This document shows, one piece after another, positions 20,003 to 30,276 of a stretch of DNA of 64,000 nucleotides. Position 1 is the first letter of the stretch. Every line of letters begins with the position of its first letter. The notes under the pieces are model-generated. The model saw only the letters and a program-made list of their open reading frames with translations. It searched no databases and had not been told where the DNA came from. The stretch comes from Sphaerochaeta sp. Phil3 (GTDB lineage: Bacteria > Spirochaetota > Spirochaetia > Sphaerochaetales > Sphaerochaetaceae), in NCBI GenBank assembly GCA_001940825.1, contig MSGT01000036.1, positions 57,008 through 121,007 of the forward strand. The letters run 5' to 3'. Both the position numbers and the translations under genes were made by a program.

Positions 20003-21619
20003 CTATCTCTTTCCAGAGGACTTGGAGGCCTTTCCTGAGGTCTTCTTGGCCGCAGTCGTCCTGTTTCTGTAGCTCTCACGGGCCTTCTGCACAGCCTTGG
20101 CCTTTGCCTTTGCACCAACCTTCTTGGCCTTTGGCGCTGCCTTTGCCTTGCCTCCACTCTGCTTTGCAGGTGCAGTTGGCTTTGCCGCAGAAACAGACTT
20201 TGCTGCAACAGTTGGCAAAGGCTTTCCACGCACGGCGGACGACTCAGAGCTTCGCACCTTTGCGTTCTGCCCAAGCTTGTGGTTGCTTTCGCTGCGCTCG
20301 CGCTCCCTAAGGCTTATCTCAATTGGAACAAGGGAGAACCCAAGATCCTTGCGTATGCAGTTCTTAAGGTACTGTACATAGACCTGAGGGAAGTCCTTCT
20401 TGCGGTTTATGAAGAAGAGGAACCTCACAGGATGCACGCTCACCTGAGTGCCGTAGTAGACCTTGTAGTGGCCCTCCGTTCCTCTAGGCGGCTGGTACGC
20501 CTCGCCCCAAGCCTTCAACGCATCGTTCAGTACTGCTGTGTCTATCCTCTTTCCAAGCTGGTTGTACACCTTGAGCACGGTATCCAGCATTTGGGATATG
20601 TTAGTTCCATTGGCGGCCGATATGAACTGTATGGGCGCAAAGTTGAGGATTGGGAACTGGAACCTTACCCTGTCCTCTATGGCCTGCATCTCGTTCGCCA
20701 TGCCTTTGAGAAGGTCTATCTTGTTCAGTACAAGGACGACGCCCTTGCCTCTTCTCACTATGAGGTTTGCTATCTTCTTGTCCTGGTCAGCAAGCCCTTC
20801 AACGGAGTCAACTACAAGAAGGACGACATCGGCCTCGTCAATCGTCTTTATGGCTCTGTTTACGGAGTAGTACTCCACATCCTCCTCGACCTTCGTCTTT
20901 CGTCTTATTCCAGCCGTGTCAAGGATTGTGAACTCCTTGCCTTTGTAATGGAAACCGCCCTTCACTACATCCCTTGTCGTGCCTGCAATTGGGCTTACGA
21001 TGGACAGGTCAAGGCCTGTCAGAAGGTTCGTGAGCGTACTCTTGCCTGTGTTTGGCTTTCCAAGGACGGCAAGCTTAAGGGAATCGGTCTCGAAATCGGC
21101 ATTGAGCTCCTCTGCGGAATCGGTCTCGTCCTCCAGGTCAAGCATGCCAAGAAGGGTCTCCTCCAAGGTGTCTATGCCAAGTCCGTGTGCAGATGAGATG
21201 CCTACGATGCGTTGATATCCGTATGAAAAGTAGTTCCAGATAAGGTCTTCGCGTGTTACGTCGTCTATCTTGTTCACGGTGAGGACTATCTTGTCCGTGT
21301 ATGGACGAAGCTCCTTCATTAGCATGTGGTCCTCAGGTGTGACCTCTGTGCAGTCAAGGAGGAAGATTATTGCGTCCGCACCGTCAAGAAGCGAAAGGCT
21401 CTTCTTGGAGACGAGCTCATCGAAGCCTTCCAGGTCCAGCTTGACACCGCCGCTGTCGGTGAGGTCCACAGCGTGCCCGCAGAGTATCCAACGCTCTGTT
21501 ATGGGATCTCTGGTCACGCCAGGGGTTGGGTCCGTTATCGCTCTTCTCTTTCCCACGAGTCTGTTGAAAAGCGTCGATTTTCCTACGTTTGGCCTTCCAA
21601 TGATTACAACGTTCTTCAT
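20003..21619 (-). CDS. der: GTPase Der (EngA) with Lys/Ala-rich C-terminal tail
   Basis: Two G domains (GRPNVGKSTLFN, GKPNTGKSTLTN, GTTRDVV, NKID); start MKNVVIIG at 21619. Confidence 0.96.
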   Translation of the reverse strand: MKNVVIIGRPNVGKSTLFNRLVGKRRAITDPTPGVTRDPITERWILCGHAVDLTDSGGVKLDLEGFDELVSKKSLSLLDGADAIIFLLDCTEVTPEDHMLMKELRPYTDKIVLTVNKIDDVTREDLIWNYFSYGYQRIVGISSAHGLGIDTLEETLLGMLDLEDETDSAEELNADFETDSLKLAVLGKPNTGKSTLTNLLTGLDLSIVSPIAGTTRDVVKGGFHYKGKEFTILDTAGIRRKTKVEEDVEYYSVNRAIKTIDEADVVLLVVDSVEGLADQDKKIANLIVRRGKGVVLVLNKIDLLKGMANEMQAIEDRVRFQFPILNFAPIQFISAANGTNISQMLDTVLKVYNQLGKRIDTAVLNDALKAWGEAYQPPRGTEGHYKVYYGTQVSVHPVRFLFFINRKKDFPQVYVQYLKNCIRKDLGFSLVPIEISLRERERSESNHKLGQNAKVRSSESSAVRGKPLPTVAAKSVSAAKPTAPAKQSGGKAKAAPKAKKVGAKAKAKAVQKARESYRNRTTAAKKTSGKASKSSGKR

Positions 21620-21740
21620 ATTTGGACATACTAAAGCATTAGACGAAAACAAACAATCTACAGAAAGCCAATACACGCAACCAAACACTTGGATTCTTGC
21701 ACTTGGATTCTTGGCCTCATTGTTGTACTCTTTGGATGTT

Positions 21741-22343
21741 ATGATCGAAGACCTGCAGGACGAATTCCAAGAAGAAAAACCACGACACAAGAAAACAAAG
21801 GGCCTTGGCAGGGGCGCATTCCTTGCCCTTGCATTCGTGTTCTGGATCCTCTATGCGGGCGTGATAGGCATAATAAGCGCACCAAAGGCCATCGTCGCAG
21901 TCAGGGAATCGGGCGTGGTGGACTACATTGAGGGCGTCTTGAAGCAACGCAGCCTGCCGGACACACACAAGGCATCGGTCTGTTTTGCTATACCGATATC
22001 CCAGACATCCGTCGTCTATCGCCTATTCTCCCAGGATGTTCCAAGAACAGGGGCCACGCTGTACCATGATGCAATGGAGGGCCTCCTTGCAGGGCCAAGC
22101 CAGGACGCACTTTCCGCTGGAGCCGTCACATTCATAGCTCAAGGCACAACACTGAGGGGCCTTACCGTGTCTGAAAACGTGGCGTTCGTGGATTTCTCAG
22201 GAGAGTTCGCATCATCTGGCAGCAGCTGGGGTCCAGGCGGGCTGGAAACCGCCAGAATGCAGATAGAATCCACCTTGAAGGCGGTGGATGCATCCTTGGA
22301 GAAGATAATAATCCTAGTCGATGGCGAGGTTCTGGATATTTGA
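21741..22343 (+). CDS. GerMN-domain protein, membrane-anchored
   Basis: MIEDLQDEF...; TM segment; GATLYHDAMEGLLAGPSQDALSAGAVTFIAQGTTLRGLTVSENVAFVDFSGEF. Confidence 0.8.
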   Translation: MIEDLQDEFQEEKPRHKKTKGLGRGAFLALAFVFWILYAGVIGIISAPKAIVAVRESGVVDYIEGVLKQRSLPDTHKASVCFAIPISQTSVVYRLFSQDVPRTGATLYHDAMEGLLAGPSQDALSAGAVTFIAQGTTLRGLTVSENVAFVDFSGEFASSGSSWGPGGLETARMQIESTLKAVDASLEKIIILVDGEVLDI

Positions 22344-22431
22344 AGAATTTACTTTTTTCATGTTTCTGATTACACTTCTATCACTTTGGTGATACAATAT
22401 GGACAATCGGACGTCAGAGAGGTACTTGCAA

Positions 22432-23124
22432 ATGAAAGGAATCATCACGTTGTATCATGGCTCGGAAAAAGTCGTAAGGTGTCCAATGTTTGGAGAAGGA
22501 AGAAACACCAATGACTTTGGACTTGGCTTCTACTGTACAGAAAGCGAGGAACTTGCAAAGGAATGGGCGGTTTCCTCTCTGCGGGACGGCTTTTCCAATT
22601 GCTATACTTTGGATACCCAATACATGAAAACGCTGAACCTGAACAACCCAGACTATACAATTCTCAACTGGATGTCTGTTCTTGTCCAACATCGTCAATT
22701 CTCCATCAAAACACCTGTTGCAAGACGAGCCAAAAGATATTTGATCGACAATTTTGGAGTCAATGTGAACGCTTATGATATTGTCGTTGGATACCGTGCA
22801 GATGATTCATACTTCGATTATGCCGAATCCTTTCTAAACAACGGAATCACCGTAGAACAGCTTGCAATGGCCATGAAACTTGGAAAGCTAGGCGAGCAGA
22901 TTGTTCTCAAATCCAAGTTCGCTTTTTCGAATATCCAATTCGAAGGATTTGATATTGCAGAAAAGGAAGAGTTCTATGTTCTTCGTAAAGCACGAGATGA
23001 GGAAGCAAACAAGCTTTACCTTAAAATACTTGAGAAAGAAGACGAAGGCCTTTATATCCAAGATATCATAAAAGGAGGAATCACAAACGATGATCCACGC
23101 ATACCAAGAAACATACCTGAATAG
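22432..23124 (+). CDS. DUF3990-type putative ADP-ribosyltransferase-fold protein (candidate toxin)
   Basis: LYHGSEKVV...TNDFGLGFYCTESEELAKEWA; upstream extension to 22399 less likely. Confidence 0.75.
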   Translation: MKGIITLYHGSEKVVRCPMFGEGRNTNDFGLGFYCTESEELAKEWAVSSLRDGFSNCYTLDTQYMKTLNLNNPDYTILNWMSVLVQHRQFSIKTPVARRAKRYLIDNFGVNVNAYDIVVGYRADDSYFDYAESFLNNGITVEQLAMAMKLGKLGEQIVLKSKFAFSNIQFEGFDIAEKEEFYVLRKARDEEANKLYLKILEKEDEGLYIQDIIKGGITNDDPRIPRNIPE

Positions 23125-23728
23125 AGCGCAGTCAGTACTTGGAGATGCCTTTGATTATGCTATCAACACCTGCGGGATTGCTGGCGACGATTTCATCAAG
23201 TTGTTTTTGACGAGCACTGTTAGCAGCCGTATGGAAAACGGAGAACCTTCCGTTCTGACAGGAAGAAGCGGCATAGAAGCAGTCTCGGAGATTGTTTACG
23301 AAACAACGAACGATAGAATCACGAATGAGCCAAAAGAAAGGTTTGAACGTTCGAAAGAATACTGGATAGGTTGGGCGGTAGCCTACTATCAATGGTACTC
23401 AAACAGAAGATACAGCGAAATCTTCAAAGTCCTCACCTTCTATGACCTTCAGCAAATGTACCACACGCTTCATGAAGCGGACATTTCGAAATTCGTAGAT
23501 GTCGTAGATAGCCGCATACGCGAATACTTCAAGGACACGAATCTGAAACGCATCCGTATGGAATATGGCTGCACCCAAGCCGAGCTAGCTAAGAGGGCAG
23601 GCGTAAACCTTCGCTCCATTCAAATGTACGAACAACGAAACAAGGATATCAACAAGGCAAGCATTGACACGGTACACCGTCTAGCCAAAAACCTTGGTTG
23701 TACAGTGGAGGATCTAATCGAGAAGTAG
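23090..23728 (+). CDS. HTH (XRE-type) regulator with N-terminal DUF, candidate antitoxin
   Basis: C-terminal LKRIRMEYGCTQAELAKRAGVNLRSIQMYEQRNKDINKASIDTVHRLAKNLGCTVEDL; overlaps 35 bp with DUF3990 gene. Confidence 0.8.
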   Translation: MIHAYQETYLNRAQSVLGDAFDYAINTCGIAGDDFIKLFLTSTVSSRMENGEPSVLTGRSGIEAVSEIVYETTNDRITNEPKERFERSKEYWIGWAVAYYQWYSNRRYSEIFKVLTFYDLQQMYHTLHEADISKFVDVVDSRIREYFKDTNLKRIRMEYGCTQAELAKRAGVNLRSIQMYEQRNKDINKASIDTVHRLAKNLGCTVEDLIEK

Positions 23729-23752
23729 GTTTCCAAATGCACTAGACACCTA

Positions 23753-23779
23753 CGGGAAACGAAATGAGCGTTTCTTTCC
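23753..23779 (+). terminator. Possible bidirectional terminator
   Basis: GGGAAACG-aaatgag-CGTTTCttTCC hairpin between convergent genes. Confidence 0.45.
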
Positions 23780-23780
23780 G

Positions 23781-24596
23781 TCAGACTAGGCAGGCCTTGA
23801 GGAACGTCTCCTTGTTCCAGTTCACACCGCGCTTTAGCAGTGCAAGGAATTCCGTGTTGCCCTTATGGCCTTTTATTGGTGACTTGACAGCGTTGTAGAT
23901 TCCAATCCCTTCCTGCGTCAGGTTGTCGAACACACTTTCAAGGGTTTCTTCAAGAAGCTTTGAATCCTCTATGACGCCAAAGAAGTTCTCCTGCCATTTT
24001 GGAACCTCGAACTGCGGCTTTACAAGAGCAATGAGCCAAGTGTCCCCAACGAGGTCGAGAATATGAGAGGCCGCACCTTTTATGGAGCGGAACGAAAGGT
24101 CAGCCACGGCGGCGTTTGGCAAAGGCTCAAGGGCTTCCTTAGAAAGGGTCATTATGTTCTGCTTCTCGTGCACTATCACACGTCTGTCGCTTCTTACCTT
24201 GTAGTCCAACAGATTGAATCCAACATCCACGCTGTGCACAGCCTTGGCTCCATGCTGGAGAAGGCAGTCCGTAAACCCTCCTGTGGAGGAGCCGGCATCA
24301 AGCATCACAAGACCCTCAACATCAATGCCAAAAACCTCCAAAGCCTTCTCGAGCTTGAAACCACCTCTGGATACGAACTTTGGAAACACAACCTCAACAA
24401 TGGCCTCTTTTGGATACATTGCCTTTGAATCCGTACAAAGCTCTCCGTCTACGTACACATTCTTGCAGCTGACAAGGGCTGTTGCATGGTCTTTGGAAAG
24501 ACTTGGATCGTTGTTTCTAAGAAGTTGTATGACGCTGAGCTTTTGCTGCTTCCTTGCGGGTCTTTGAGGATGGGAATCCTTTGCAGAAGATGCCAT
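23781..24596 (-). CDS. tlyA: TlyA family rRNA methyltransferase / hemolysin A
   Basis: S4 domain then FVSRGGFKLEKALEVF...LDAGSSTGGFTDCLLQHGAKAVHSVDVG. Confidence 0.93.
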   Translation of the reverse strand: MASSAKDSHPQRPARKQQKLSVIQLLRNNDPSLSKDHATALVSCKNVYVDGELCTDSKAMYPKEAIVEVVFPKFVSRGGFKLEKALEVFGIDVEGLVMLDAGSSTGGFTDCLLQHGAKAVHSVDVGFNLLDYKVRSDRRVIVHEKQNIMTLSKEALEPLPNAAVADLSFRSIKGAASHILDLVGDTWLIALVKPQFEVPKWQENFFGVIEDSKLLEETLESVFDNLTQEGIGIYNAVKSPIKGHKGNTEFLALLKRGVNWNKETFLKACLV

Positions 24597-24612
24597 GGAC
24601 TACTCCTTCCAA

Positions 24613-25398
24613 CTACTCCACGAGCCTTGCCATTGACAAGGCCCTGCCGGTATCGACGTCGCACTCCACAACGACGCCGTGGATCTCCCCCATGCTGTCG
24701 AGCACCTTGGCCTTCATTGGCATCTGGGTCTTCTGTCTCTGGATTGAAAGCTCAGGATTGCTTCCAATCACGCTGTCCTTTGGCCCACACATGCCAAGGT
24801 CCGTTATGTAGGCCGTCCCCTTTGGAAGGATCTTCTCGTCCATTGTCTGTACATGTATGTGTGTTCCCACGACGACACTTACCTTTCCATCAAGGAAGAA
24901 GCCCAAGGCCTCCTTCTCCTCTGCACTCTCTGCATGGAAATCAACGAACACGAATTTGGATTTGACCGTACGGAGCAAATCGCTTGCGACCTTGAAGGGA
25001 TCATCTATTGGGAACATGTTCACACGCCCCTGCAGGTTGATGGCCGTGACATCTCCAACAGAAGGAACATTGACGGTTACGCTCCCATGACCGGGAAGGG
25101 AATTGCCATAGTTTGCAGGACGAAGAAGTCTCTCCTTTGAATCCAGGTAAAGGTCTACAAGCTCGTCGTCATGCCAAATGTGGTTTCCAGACGTTATGAC
25201 ATTGGCACCCGCACCAAACAGAAGATCCACCTGATCCGGTGTGATTCCAAAGCCATTGTTTGCATTCTCGCCGTTTATTATGACGAAATCCGCCCTGTAT
25301 TTCTTTATTATACTTGGAAGCCTAAAAGAAACAGCCCTGCACCCAGGGTCGCCATAGACGTCTCCCAAGAGCAGGGTTGTAAAGGTTTTTGCACCCAT
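24613..25398 (-). CDS. YmdB/TIGR00282 family metallophosphoesterase
   Basis: LLGDVYGDPGCRAV...INGENANNGFGI...GNHIW...DFHAESAEEKEA...VGTHIHVQTMDE. Confidence 0.93.
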   Translation of the reverse strand: MGAKTFTTLLLGDVYGDPGCRAVSFRLPSIIKKYRADFVIINGENANNGFGITPDQVDLLFGAGANVITSGNHIWHDDELVDLYLDSKERLLRPANYGNSLPGHGSVTVNVPSVGDVTAINLQGRVNMFPIDDPFKVASDLLRTVKSKFVFVDFHAESAEEKEALGFFLDGKVSVVVGTHIHVQTMDEKILPKGTAYITDLGMCGPKDSVIGSNPELSIQRQKTQMPMKAKVLDSMGEIHGVVVECDVDTGRALSMARLVE

Positions 25399-25415
25399 GT
25401 TGCGCATCCACCTGT

Positions 25416-26948
25416 TTATCTTGCGTACTCTACGGCACGCATCTCACGAATGATTGTGACTTTGATCCTTCCTGGATAGCGGAGCTCCGCCTCAATCCTG
25501 CTTGCTATTCCCTTTGCGATGTTCTTTGCATCTTCATCGGTCACAGAGTCGGAATTGACGAGAATTCTGAGTTCCCTTCCGGCCTGGATTGCAAATGCCT
25601 TCTCGACGCCTTCGAACGAAACCGCTATCTCCTCAAGGTTCTCCAATCTCTTGATGTAGTTGTCAAGCGACTCCCTTCTTGCACCAGGACGTGCTGCGCT
25701 TATGGCATCGGCAATCTGAACGATTATGCTCTCTATGCAACAAGGCTCAACGTCTCCGTGGTGTGAGTGAATAGCATTGACAACCCTTGGGTCTTCCCCA
25801 AGACGCTTTGCAAGGTCAGCACCCATTTCTGCATGGTTGGAATCGCTCTCCGTCACTATGCCCTTTCCAATGTCATGGAGAAGACCGCCGCGCCTTGCAA
25901 TCTCAACGTTCGCACCTACCTCAGATGCAATCATGCCCGCTATCACTGCAACTTCTCTGGAGTGATTGAGAACGTTCTGGCCATAGCTGGTTCTGAAGAA
26001 CAACCTTCCAAGGGCCCTTATGGTCTCCTGACTCATATTGTGGATTCCAAGGTCGAAAACAACCTTTTCACCCTCTTCTGCACATATACGGTTGACTTCC
26101 TTCGTAACCTTGGTGACGACTTCCTCAATCCTCGCTGGATGTATGCGTCCATCCTGCACAAGCCTCTCAAGGGAGACTCTTGCAATCTCCTTCCTTATAG
26201 GATCGAAGCATGAAATGACGACGGCCTCAGGCGTATCGTCTATGATGATGTCAACGCCGGTGAGAGTCTCAAGGGCTCTTATGTTCCTACCCTCACGTCC
26301 AATGATCCTTCCCTTCATTTCATCGCTTGGAAGGCTCACGGAACTGACGGTGCTCTCGGAACTCACTTCCGTTGCAAGTCTCTGGATTGTCGTGACTATG
26401 ATGTCCCTAGCCGTCTTGTCAGCCTTTGCCAACGCCTCCTGCTCAATCTTGTTGATAAGAGCCTGACCGTCCTTGACGGCCTCCGACTGCATCTTGTCAA
26501 TGAGAAGGTTCTTGGCTTCATCGCTTGTCATGCCAGCGACACGCTCAATCTCCGCCAACCACTTGGTTTCGTTTTCAGAAACCTGCTTGTCACGGAGTTT
26601 CAACTGTTCTTCTTTATCTTGTTGCAAGGACTTGGCTTTCTCAAGGTCTTCCTGAACCTTTTCCAAGTTCTCTTCCTTCTGGAGTAATCGTCTTTCAAAA
26701 CGCTGGAGCTCGTTTCTTCTATCACGGGCCTCGCGTTCTTGCTGCATCTGCTCCTTAAGGAGTGTATCTCTGGTTTCAAGCAAGAGTTCCTTGCTCTTCG
26801 CTTCAGCTTCCTTGATGGCTTCCTGATTCAGCCTAACAGCCTGCTGCTCGACCGACGTAAGCTTTACTTTTCCATACAGCCAGCGTGCCAGCCAGCCGAT
26901 TCCAATACAACCAAGACAAAGAAGGATCCATACGAGTGTACTGTTCAT
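25416..26948 (-). CDS. rny: Ribonuclease Y
   Basis: N-terminal TM, coiled coil, KH (GRIIGREGRNIRALETLTGVDIIIDDTPEAV) and HD domain (RRGGLLHDIGK); start MNSTLVW at 26948. Confidence 0.96.
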   Translation of the reverse strand: MNSTLVWILLCLGCIGIGWLARWLYGKVKLTSVEQQAVRLNQEAIKEAEAKSKELLLETRDTLLKEQMQQEREARDRRNELQRFERRLLQKEENLEKVQEDLEKAKSLQQDKEEQLKLRDKQVSENETKWLAEIERVAGMTSDEAKNLLIDKMQSEAVKDGQALINKIEQEALAKADKTARDIIVTTIQRLATEVSSESTVSSVSLPSDEMKGRIIGREGRNIRALETLTGVDIIIDDTPEAVVISCFDPIRKEIARVSLERLVQDGRIHPARIEEVVTKVTKEVNRICAEEGEKVVFDLGIHNMSQETIRALGRLFFRTSYGQNVLNHSREVAVIAGMIASEVGANVEIARRGGLLHDIGKGIVTESDSNHAEMGADLAKRLGEDPRVVNAIHSHHGDVEPCCIESIIVQIADAISAARPGARRESLDNYIKRLENLEEIAVSFEGVEKAFAIQAGRELRILVNSDSVTDEDAKNIAKGIASRIEAELRYPGRIKVTIIREMRAVEYAR

Positions 26949-26972
26949 ACTATCCTCCCTTATAACTGAACT

Positions 26973-27001
26973 ATTGTAAATACTGCAACAACCAGTGTCA
27001 A
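26973..27001 (-). promoter_or_regulatory. rny promoter TTGACA-17-TACAAT
   Basis: -35 complement at 26996-27001, -10 complement at 26973-26978. Confidence 0.75.
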
Positions 27002-27036
27002 GGCAAGCAGCGTAAAAGGTTTTCTTTGCCATGAAG

Positions 27037-27089
27037 TTTCTTCAGTAAACGAGAAAAACAGAATTACTGAAGAAAATTTTCTTCAGTAA
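27037..27089. repeat. 26-bp perfect palindrome plus an extra half-site upstream of rny promoter
   Basis: TTACTGAAGAAAATTTTCTTCAGTAA at 27064-27089; TTTCTTCAGTAA at 27037-27048. Confidence 0.9.
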
Positions 27090-27123
27090 AGCCAAAAACG
27101 AAGGGAAAAGAAGAAAAGCATCC
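27065..27123 (+). repeat. 59-bp dispersed repeat, copy 1
   Basis: TACTGAAGAA...GAAGAAAAGCATCC matches 43341-43399 without gaps at both ends. Confidence 0.65.
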
Positions 27124-27210
27124 CCACAACACCCACCAAGCTCACCATCGCTACAAAAAGCCTACATTTCTCAAAAGTGCATGATTCAGAAGAAGTTGGT
27201 GATGTAAAAC

Positions 27211-27236
27211 AAAAAACCGGAGTCGAACGACTCCGG
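27211..27236 (-). terminator. Terminator of rpoA-rplQ operon
   Basis: Minus strand CCGGAGTCGTTCGACTCCGG-TTTTTT. Confidence 0.9.
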
Positions 27237-27272
27237 CTGAACCCGCAAAGGGCATCTAGGGAAGGCGAAAAA

Positions 27273-27677
27273 TCAAGCCTTCTCCTCTTTCTTTGCCTTG
27301 GCTTTCTTCTCTGGCTTCTCAGTCTTCTTGGTCAGCTCGAGGATTGCCATGTCGGCCGCATCACCAAGACGGTTGGATGTCTTGATAATACGTGTGTATC
27401 CACCGTGGACGTCAGCATAAAGCGGAGCGATCTCGGTGAACAGTTTGTTTACGACTGCCTCATCGAAAAGGATGGCAGAAGTAAGTCTGCGGTTGTGTAC
27501 GTTGTCAACCTTTGCTCTTGTAATCATCTTTTCTGCAAGACGCTGGACTTCCTTGGCCTTTGCCTTGGTCGTCTCGATTCTTTCATAACGGAACAGGCTC
27601 GTAACCATGTTGCGCTTGAGAGCCTTGCGCTCTGCAGAAGTTCTGCTCAGGGCATTGAATCCAATCTTATGCTTCAT
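27273..27677 (-). CDS. rplQ: 50S ribosomal protein L17
   Basis: [29 protein letters not shown]. Confidence 0.97.
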   Translation of the reverse strand: MKHKIGFNALSRTSAERKALKRNMVTSLFRYERIETTKAKAKEVQRLAEKMITRAKVDNVHNRRLTSAILFDEAVVNKLFTEIAPLYADVHGGYTRIIKTSNRLGDAADMAILELTKKTEKPEKKAKAKKEEKA

Positions 27678-28719
27678 TGTTCTCTTCCTTGTTGCCTGGG
27701 ACTCTAATCGAGTTCTTCAGGACGCTGTAATCTGTCATTCCAAGTCCAAGGTTCCATTCCTTGAGCTTATCTTTGATTTCGGATAACGACTTCTTGCCAA
27801 AGTTCCTTGTCTTTGCAATCTCGTCCTCAGTCATCTTGGTAAGGTCACCAATCGTGCGGATGTTTGCATTCTTGAGACAATTGCTGGAACGAACGGTAAG
27901 CTCGAGCTCTTCGACGGAAGTGGAAAGGATCTTGCGGACCTTCTCTTCAGCCTCATCGATCTCGTCTGCGCCGCTGACCATGCTCTCATCAAAGTTGATG
28001 AAGATGGAGAAGTGGTCCTTAGCAATCTTTGCAGCCTCGGCCAAAGCGTTTTCAGGAGAAATCGTGCCGTCTGTCCAAATCTCAAGGTTGAGCTTGTCGT
28101 AGTCGTTTCTCTGTCCTACGCGTGTAGGCTCAATGGAATACTTGACGCGTGTAACAGGAGAGAAGATTGCATCGATTGGAATGGTCCCAATGATTTCAAC
28201 ATAGTTCTGGCTGAGTTCAGCTGGAACATAACCCCTGTCAAAGTCGATCTGCACCATCATCTCAATGTTTGCATCGTCCATCATGTCAAAGATCTCAAGA
28301 TCCTTGTTTATGACTTCCACGCGATCCTTCTCGAAATCGGCACCTGTGATTGTGCCAGGACCTTTGCATTCGATGGAAATGGTTGTTGACTCGACCTCTT
28401 CCGGCATTCTGAGTCTCAGTTTCTTGAGTCTTGCAATGATCTCACAGATATCCTGCTTGACACCTGGGAGAGCCTCGAACTCGCTGGAAATGAGGTGGGA
28501 AGTACCGTCAGCATCGTAATATGTGAACCATACTGCCGTGATTGCATAGCCTTGAATTGAAGACAAGAGAACTCTGCGGAGGGTGTTGCCAATCGTCGTT
28601 CCAAAGCCCCTCTCAAAAGGGAAGGCCGTGAACTTGCCATAGTTGGCTTCAACCTTGCTGTGCTCCATTGAAATCGATTTGGGTTTTTTGAAACCCTTCA
28701 TTAGGTTTTTGCGTGCCAT
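27667..28719 (-). CDS. rpoA: RNA polymerase alpha subunit
   Basis: [32 protein letters not shown]-terminal domain. Confidence 0.98.
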   Translation of the reverse strand: MARKNLMKGFKKPKSISMEHSKVEANYGKFTAFPFERGFGTTIGNTLRRVLLSSIQGYAITAVWFTYYDADGTSHLISSEFEALPGVKQDICEIIARLKKLRLRMPEEVESTTISIECKGPGTITGADFEKDRVEVINKDLEIFDMMDDANIEMMVQIDFDRGYVPAELSQNYVEIIGTIPIDAIFSPVTRVKYSIEPTRVGQRNDYDKLNLEIWTDGTISPENALAEAAKIAKDHFSIFINFDESMVSGADEIDEAEEKVRKILSTSVEELELTVRSSNCLKNANIRTIGDLTKMTEDEIAKTRNFGKKSLSEIKDKLKEWNLGLGMTDYSVLKNSIRVPGNKEENNEA

Positions 28720-28842
28720 TGACACTCCTTTACTTTTCCAAAGCCGTGCCCGTTTTCAGAACAACCTTTCAAAACACCCTTTAAGAACGCCTTGCAGGTA
28801 CGTCTTTTCAGGACACAGCCATGGATAACCGAAACTCAAAGC

Positions 28843-29484
28843 TTATCTGGAGTAAAGTTCAACGACCAACTGCTCGTTGACTCCCTCAAGCTCCTTGACC
28901 TCTTCTCTTCTTGGAACAGCTACGAACTGACCTTTCATGTTGTCTGCATCAACTGTGAGCCATGGGCAAACACCACTTTTGCTGACCTCAATCAGGCTCT
29001 CCTTGATGGAGACCATGTTCTTGCTGTTTGGAGCGATCTCAACGACATCACCAGCCTTGAGTCTGTAGGAAGGGATGTCAACACGCTTTCCATTGACGAA
29101 TACGTGGCCATGTCCTACAAGCTGAGCTGCCTGTGGGCGGCTGCATGCGAAATGCATCCTGAACACAACGTTGTCAAGGCGTCTCTCAAGAAGGCCAACA
29201 AGGTTCTCACCTGTCTTTCCTGGGAGTCTGCTTGCTTCATCGAATGTAAGCTTGAACTGCTTCTCGAGCATGCAGTAGATTCTCTTGAGCTTCTGCTTTG
29301 CACGAAGCATCAATGCATAGTCGGTAGGCTTCTTTGAGCGAGCCTTTGGATCCTTGCCAGGAAGTCCGCACTCTGCTGGATTGTTCATCGGGCACTTTGC
29401 GGAAAGGCATCTTGAACCCTTAAGAAAGAGCTTTGCCCTCTCTGCTCTGCAGTATCTGCACTTTGGTCCTGTATATCTAGCCAT
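28843..29484 (-). CDS. rpsD: 30S ribosomal protein S4
   Basis: MARYTGPKCRYCRAERAKLFLKGSRC. Confidence 0.97.
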   Translation of the reverse strand: MARYTGPKCRYCRAERAKLFLKGSRCLSAKCPMNNPAECGLPGKDPKARSKKPTDYALMLRAKQKLKRIYCMLEKQFKLTFDEASRLPGKTGENLVGLLERRLDNVVFRMHFACSRPQAAQLVGHGHVFVNGKRVDIPSYRLKAGDVVEIAPNSKNMVSIKESLIEVSKSGVCPWLTVDADNMKGQFVAVPRREEVKELEGVNEQLVVELYSR

Positions 29485-29501
29485 TTTTCAATCTCCCTTC
29501 G

Positions 29502-29885
29502 TCAGATTCTTCTCGTCTTTCTTGGTCTGCATCCATTGTGAGGGATTGGAGTCACATCACGAATGGAACGAACCTTGAGTCCAAGGGCTCCAAGGCAGCG
29601 GATAGCCGACTCACGGCCCTGGCCTGGTCCCTTGACGTAAACGTTGACTTCACGAAGACCATAGTCCATAGCCTTCTTTGCAGCCGTCTCGCAAGTCGTC
29701 TGAGCAGCATAAGGAGTGGACTTCTTGGCTCCGCGGAATCCAAGACCACCAGCGCTTGACCAGGACACTGCGTTTCCGTTTATGTCTGTAATCGTAACGA
29801 TAGTGTTGTTGAAAGTAGCCTGAATATAGACATTGCCTTCAAATACAGTCTTCTTGACCTTAACTTTGCGTTTTGCGTTTGCCAT
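29502..29885 (-). CDS. rpsK: 30S ribosomal protein S11
   Basis: [37 protein letters not shown]. Confidence 0.98.
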   Translation of the reverse strand: MANAKRKVKVKKTVFEGNVYIQATFNNTIVTITDINGNAVSWSSAGGLGFRGAKKSTPYAAQTTCETAAKKAMDYGLREVNVYVKGPGQGRESAIRCLGALGLKVRSIRDVTPIPHNGCRPRKTRRI

Positions 29886-29895
29886 ATTCTACTCC

Positions 29896-30261
29896 TTACT
29901 TCTTCTTGCCGGCAATCGTCTTCTTCTTGCCTTTGCGAGTACGAGCGTTGGTCTTCGTTCTCTGACCACGGACAGGGAGACCCTTTCTGTGTCTGAGACC
30001 ACGATAGCATCCAATGTCCATCAATCTCTTGATGTTGAGGTTGACCTGCGTGCGAAGTCTTCCTTCTACGACATAGTCGTTCTCAATCACCTTACGAAGC
30101 TCTGCAAGAACCTCTGCGCTGAGTGTGTTGATGCGTGCATCTGGATCCACGCCAGTCTTCTGGCAAATCTCTTCAGCTGAAGTTCTTCCAATTCCGTAGA
30201 TGTATGTCAAAGCAATCTTTGTAGCCTTGTTAGGTAAATCTACACCTGCAATTCTTGCCAT
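29896..30261 (-). CDS. rpsM: 30S ribosomal protein S13
   Basis: [25 protein letters not shown]. Confidence 0.98.
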   Translation of the reverse strand: MARIAGVDLPNKATKIALTYIYGIGRTSAEEICQKTGVDPDARINTLSAEVLAELRKVIENDYVVEGRLRTQVNLNIKRLMDIGCYRGLRHRKGLPVRGQRTKTNARTRKGKKKTIAGKKK

Positions 30262-30276
30262 CAAAGGCCTCCCTAA

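Noticed and set aside
19993-20274. N-terminal extension of the HAD ORF rich in Arg/Gln/Pro
   Set aside because: It is the out-of-frame read of the der Lys/Ala tail; the HAD start is at 19992.
20279-21196. 305-aa + strand ORF
   Set aside because: Antisense shadow of der.
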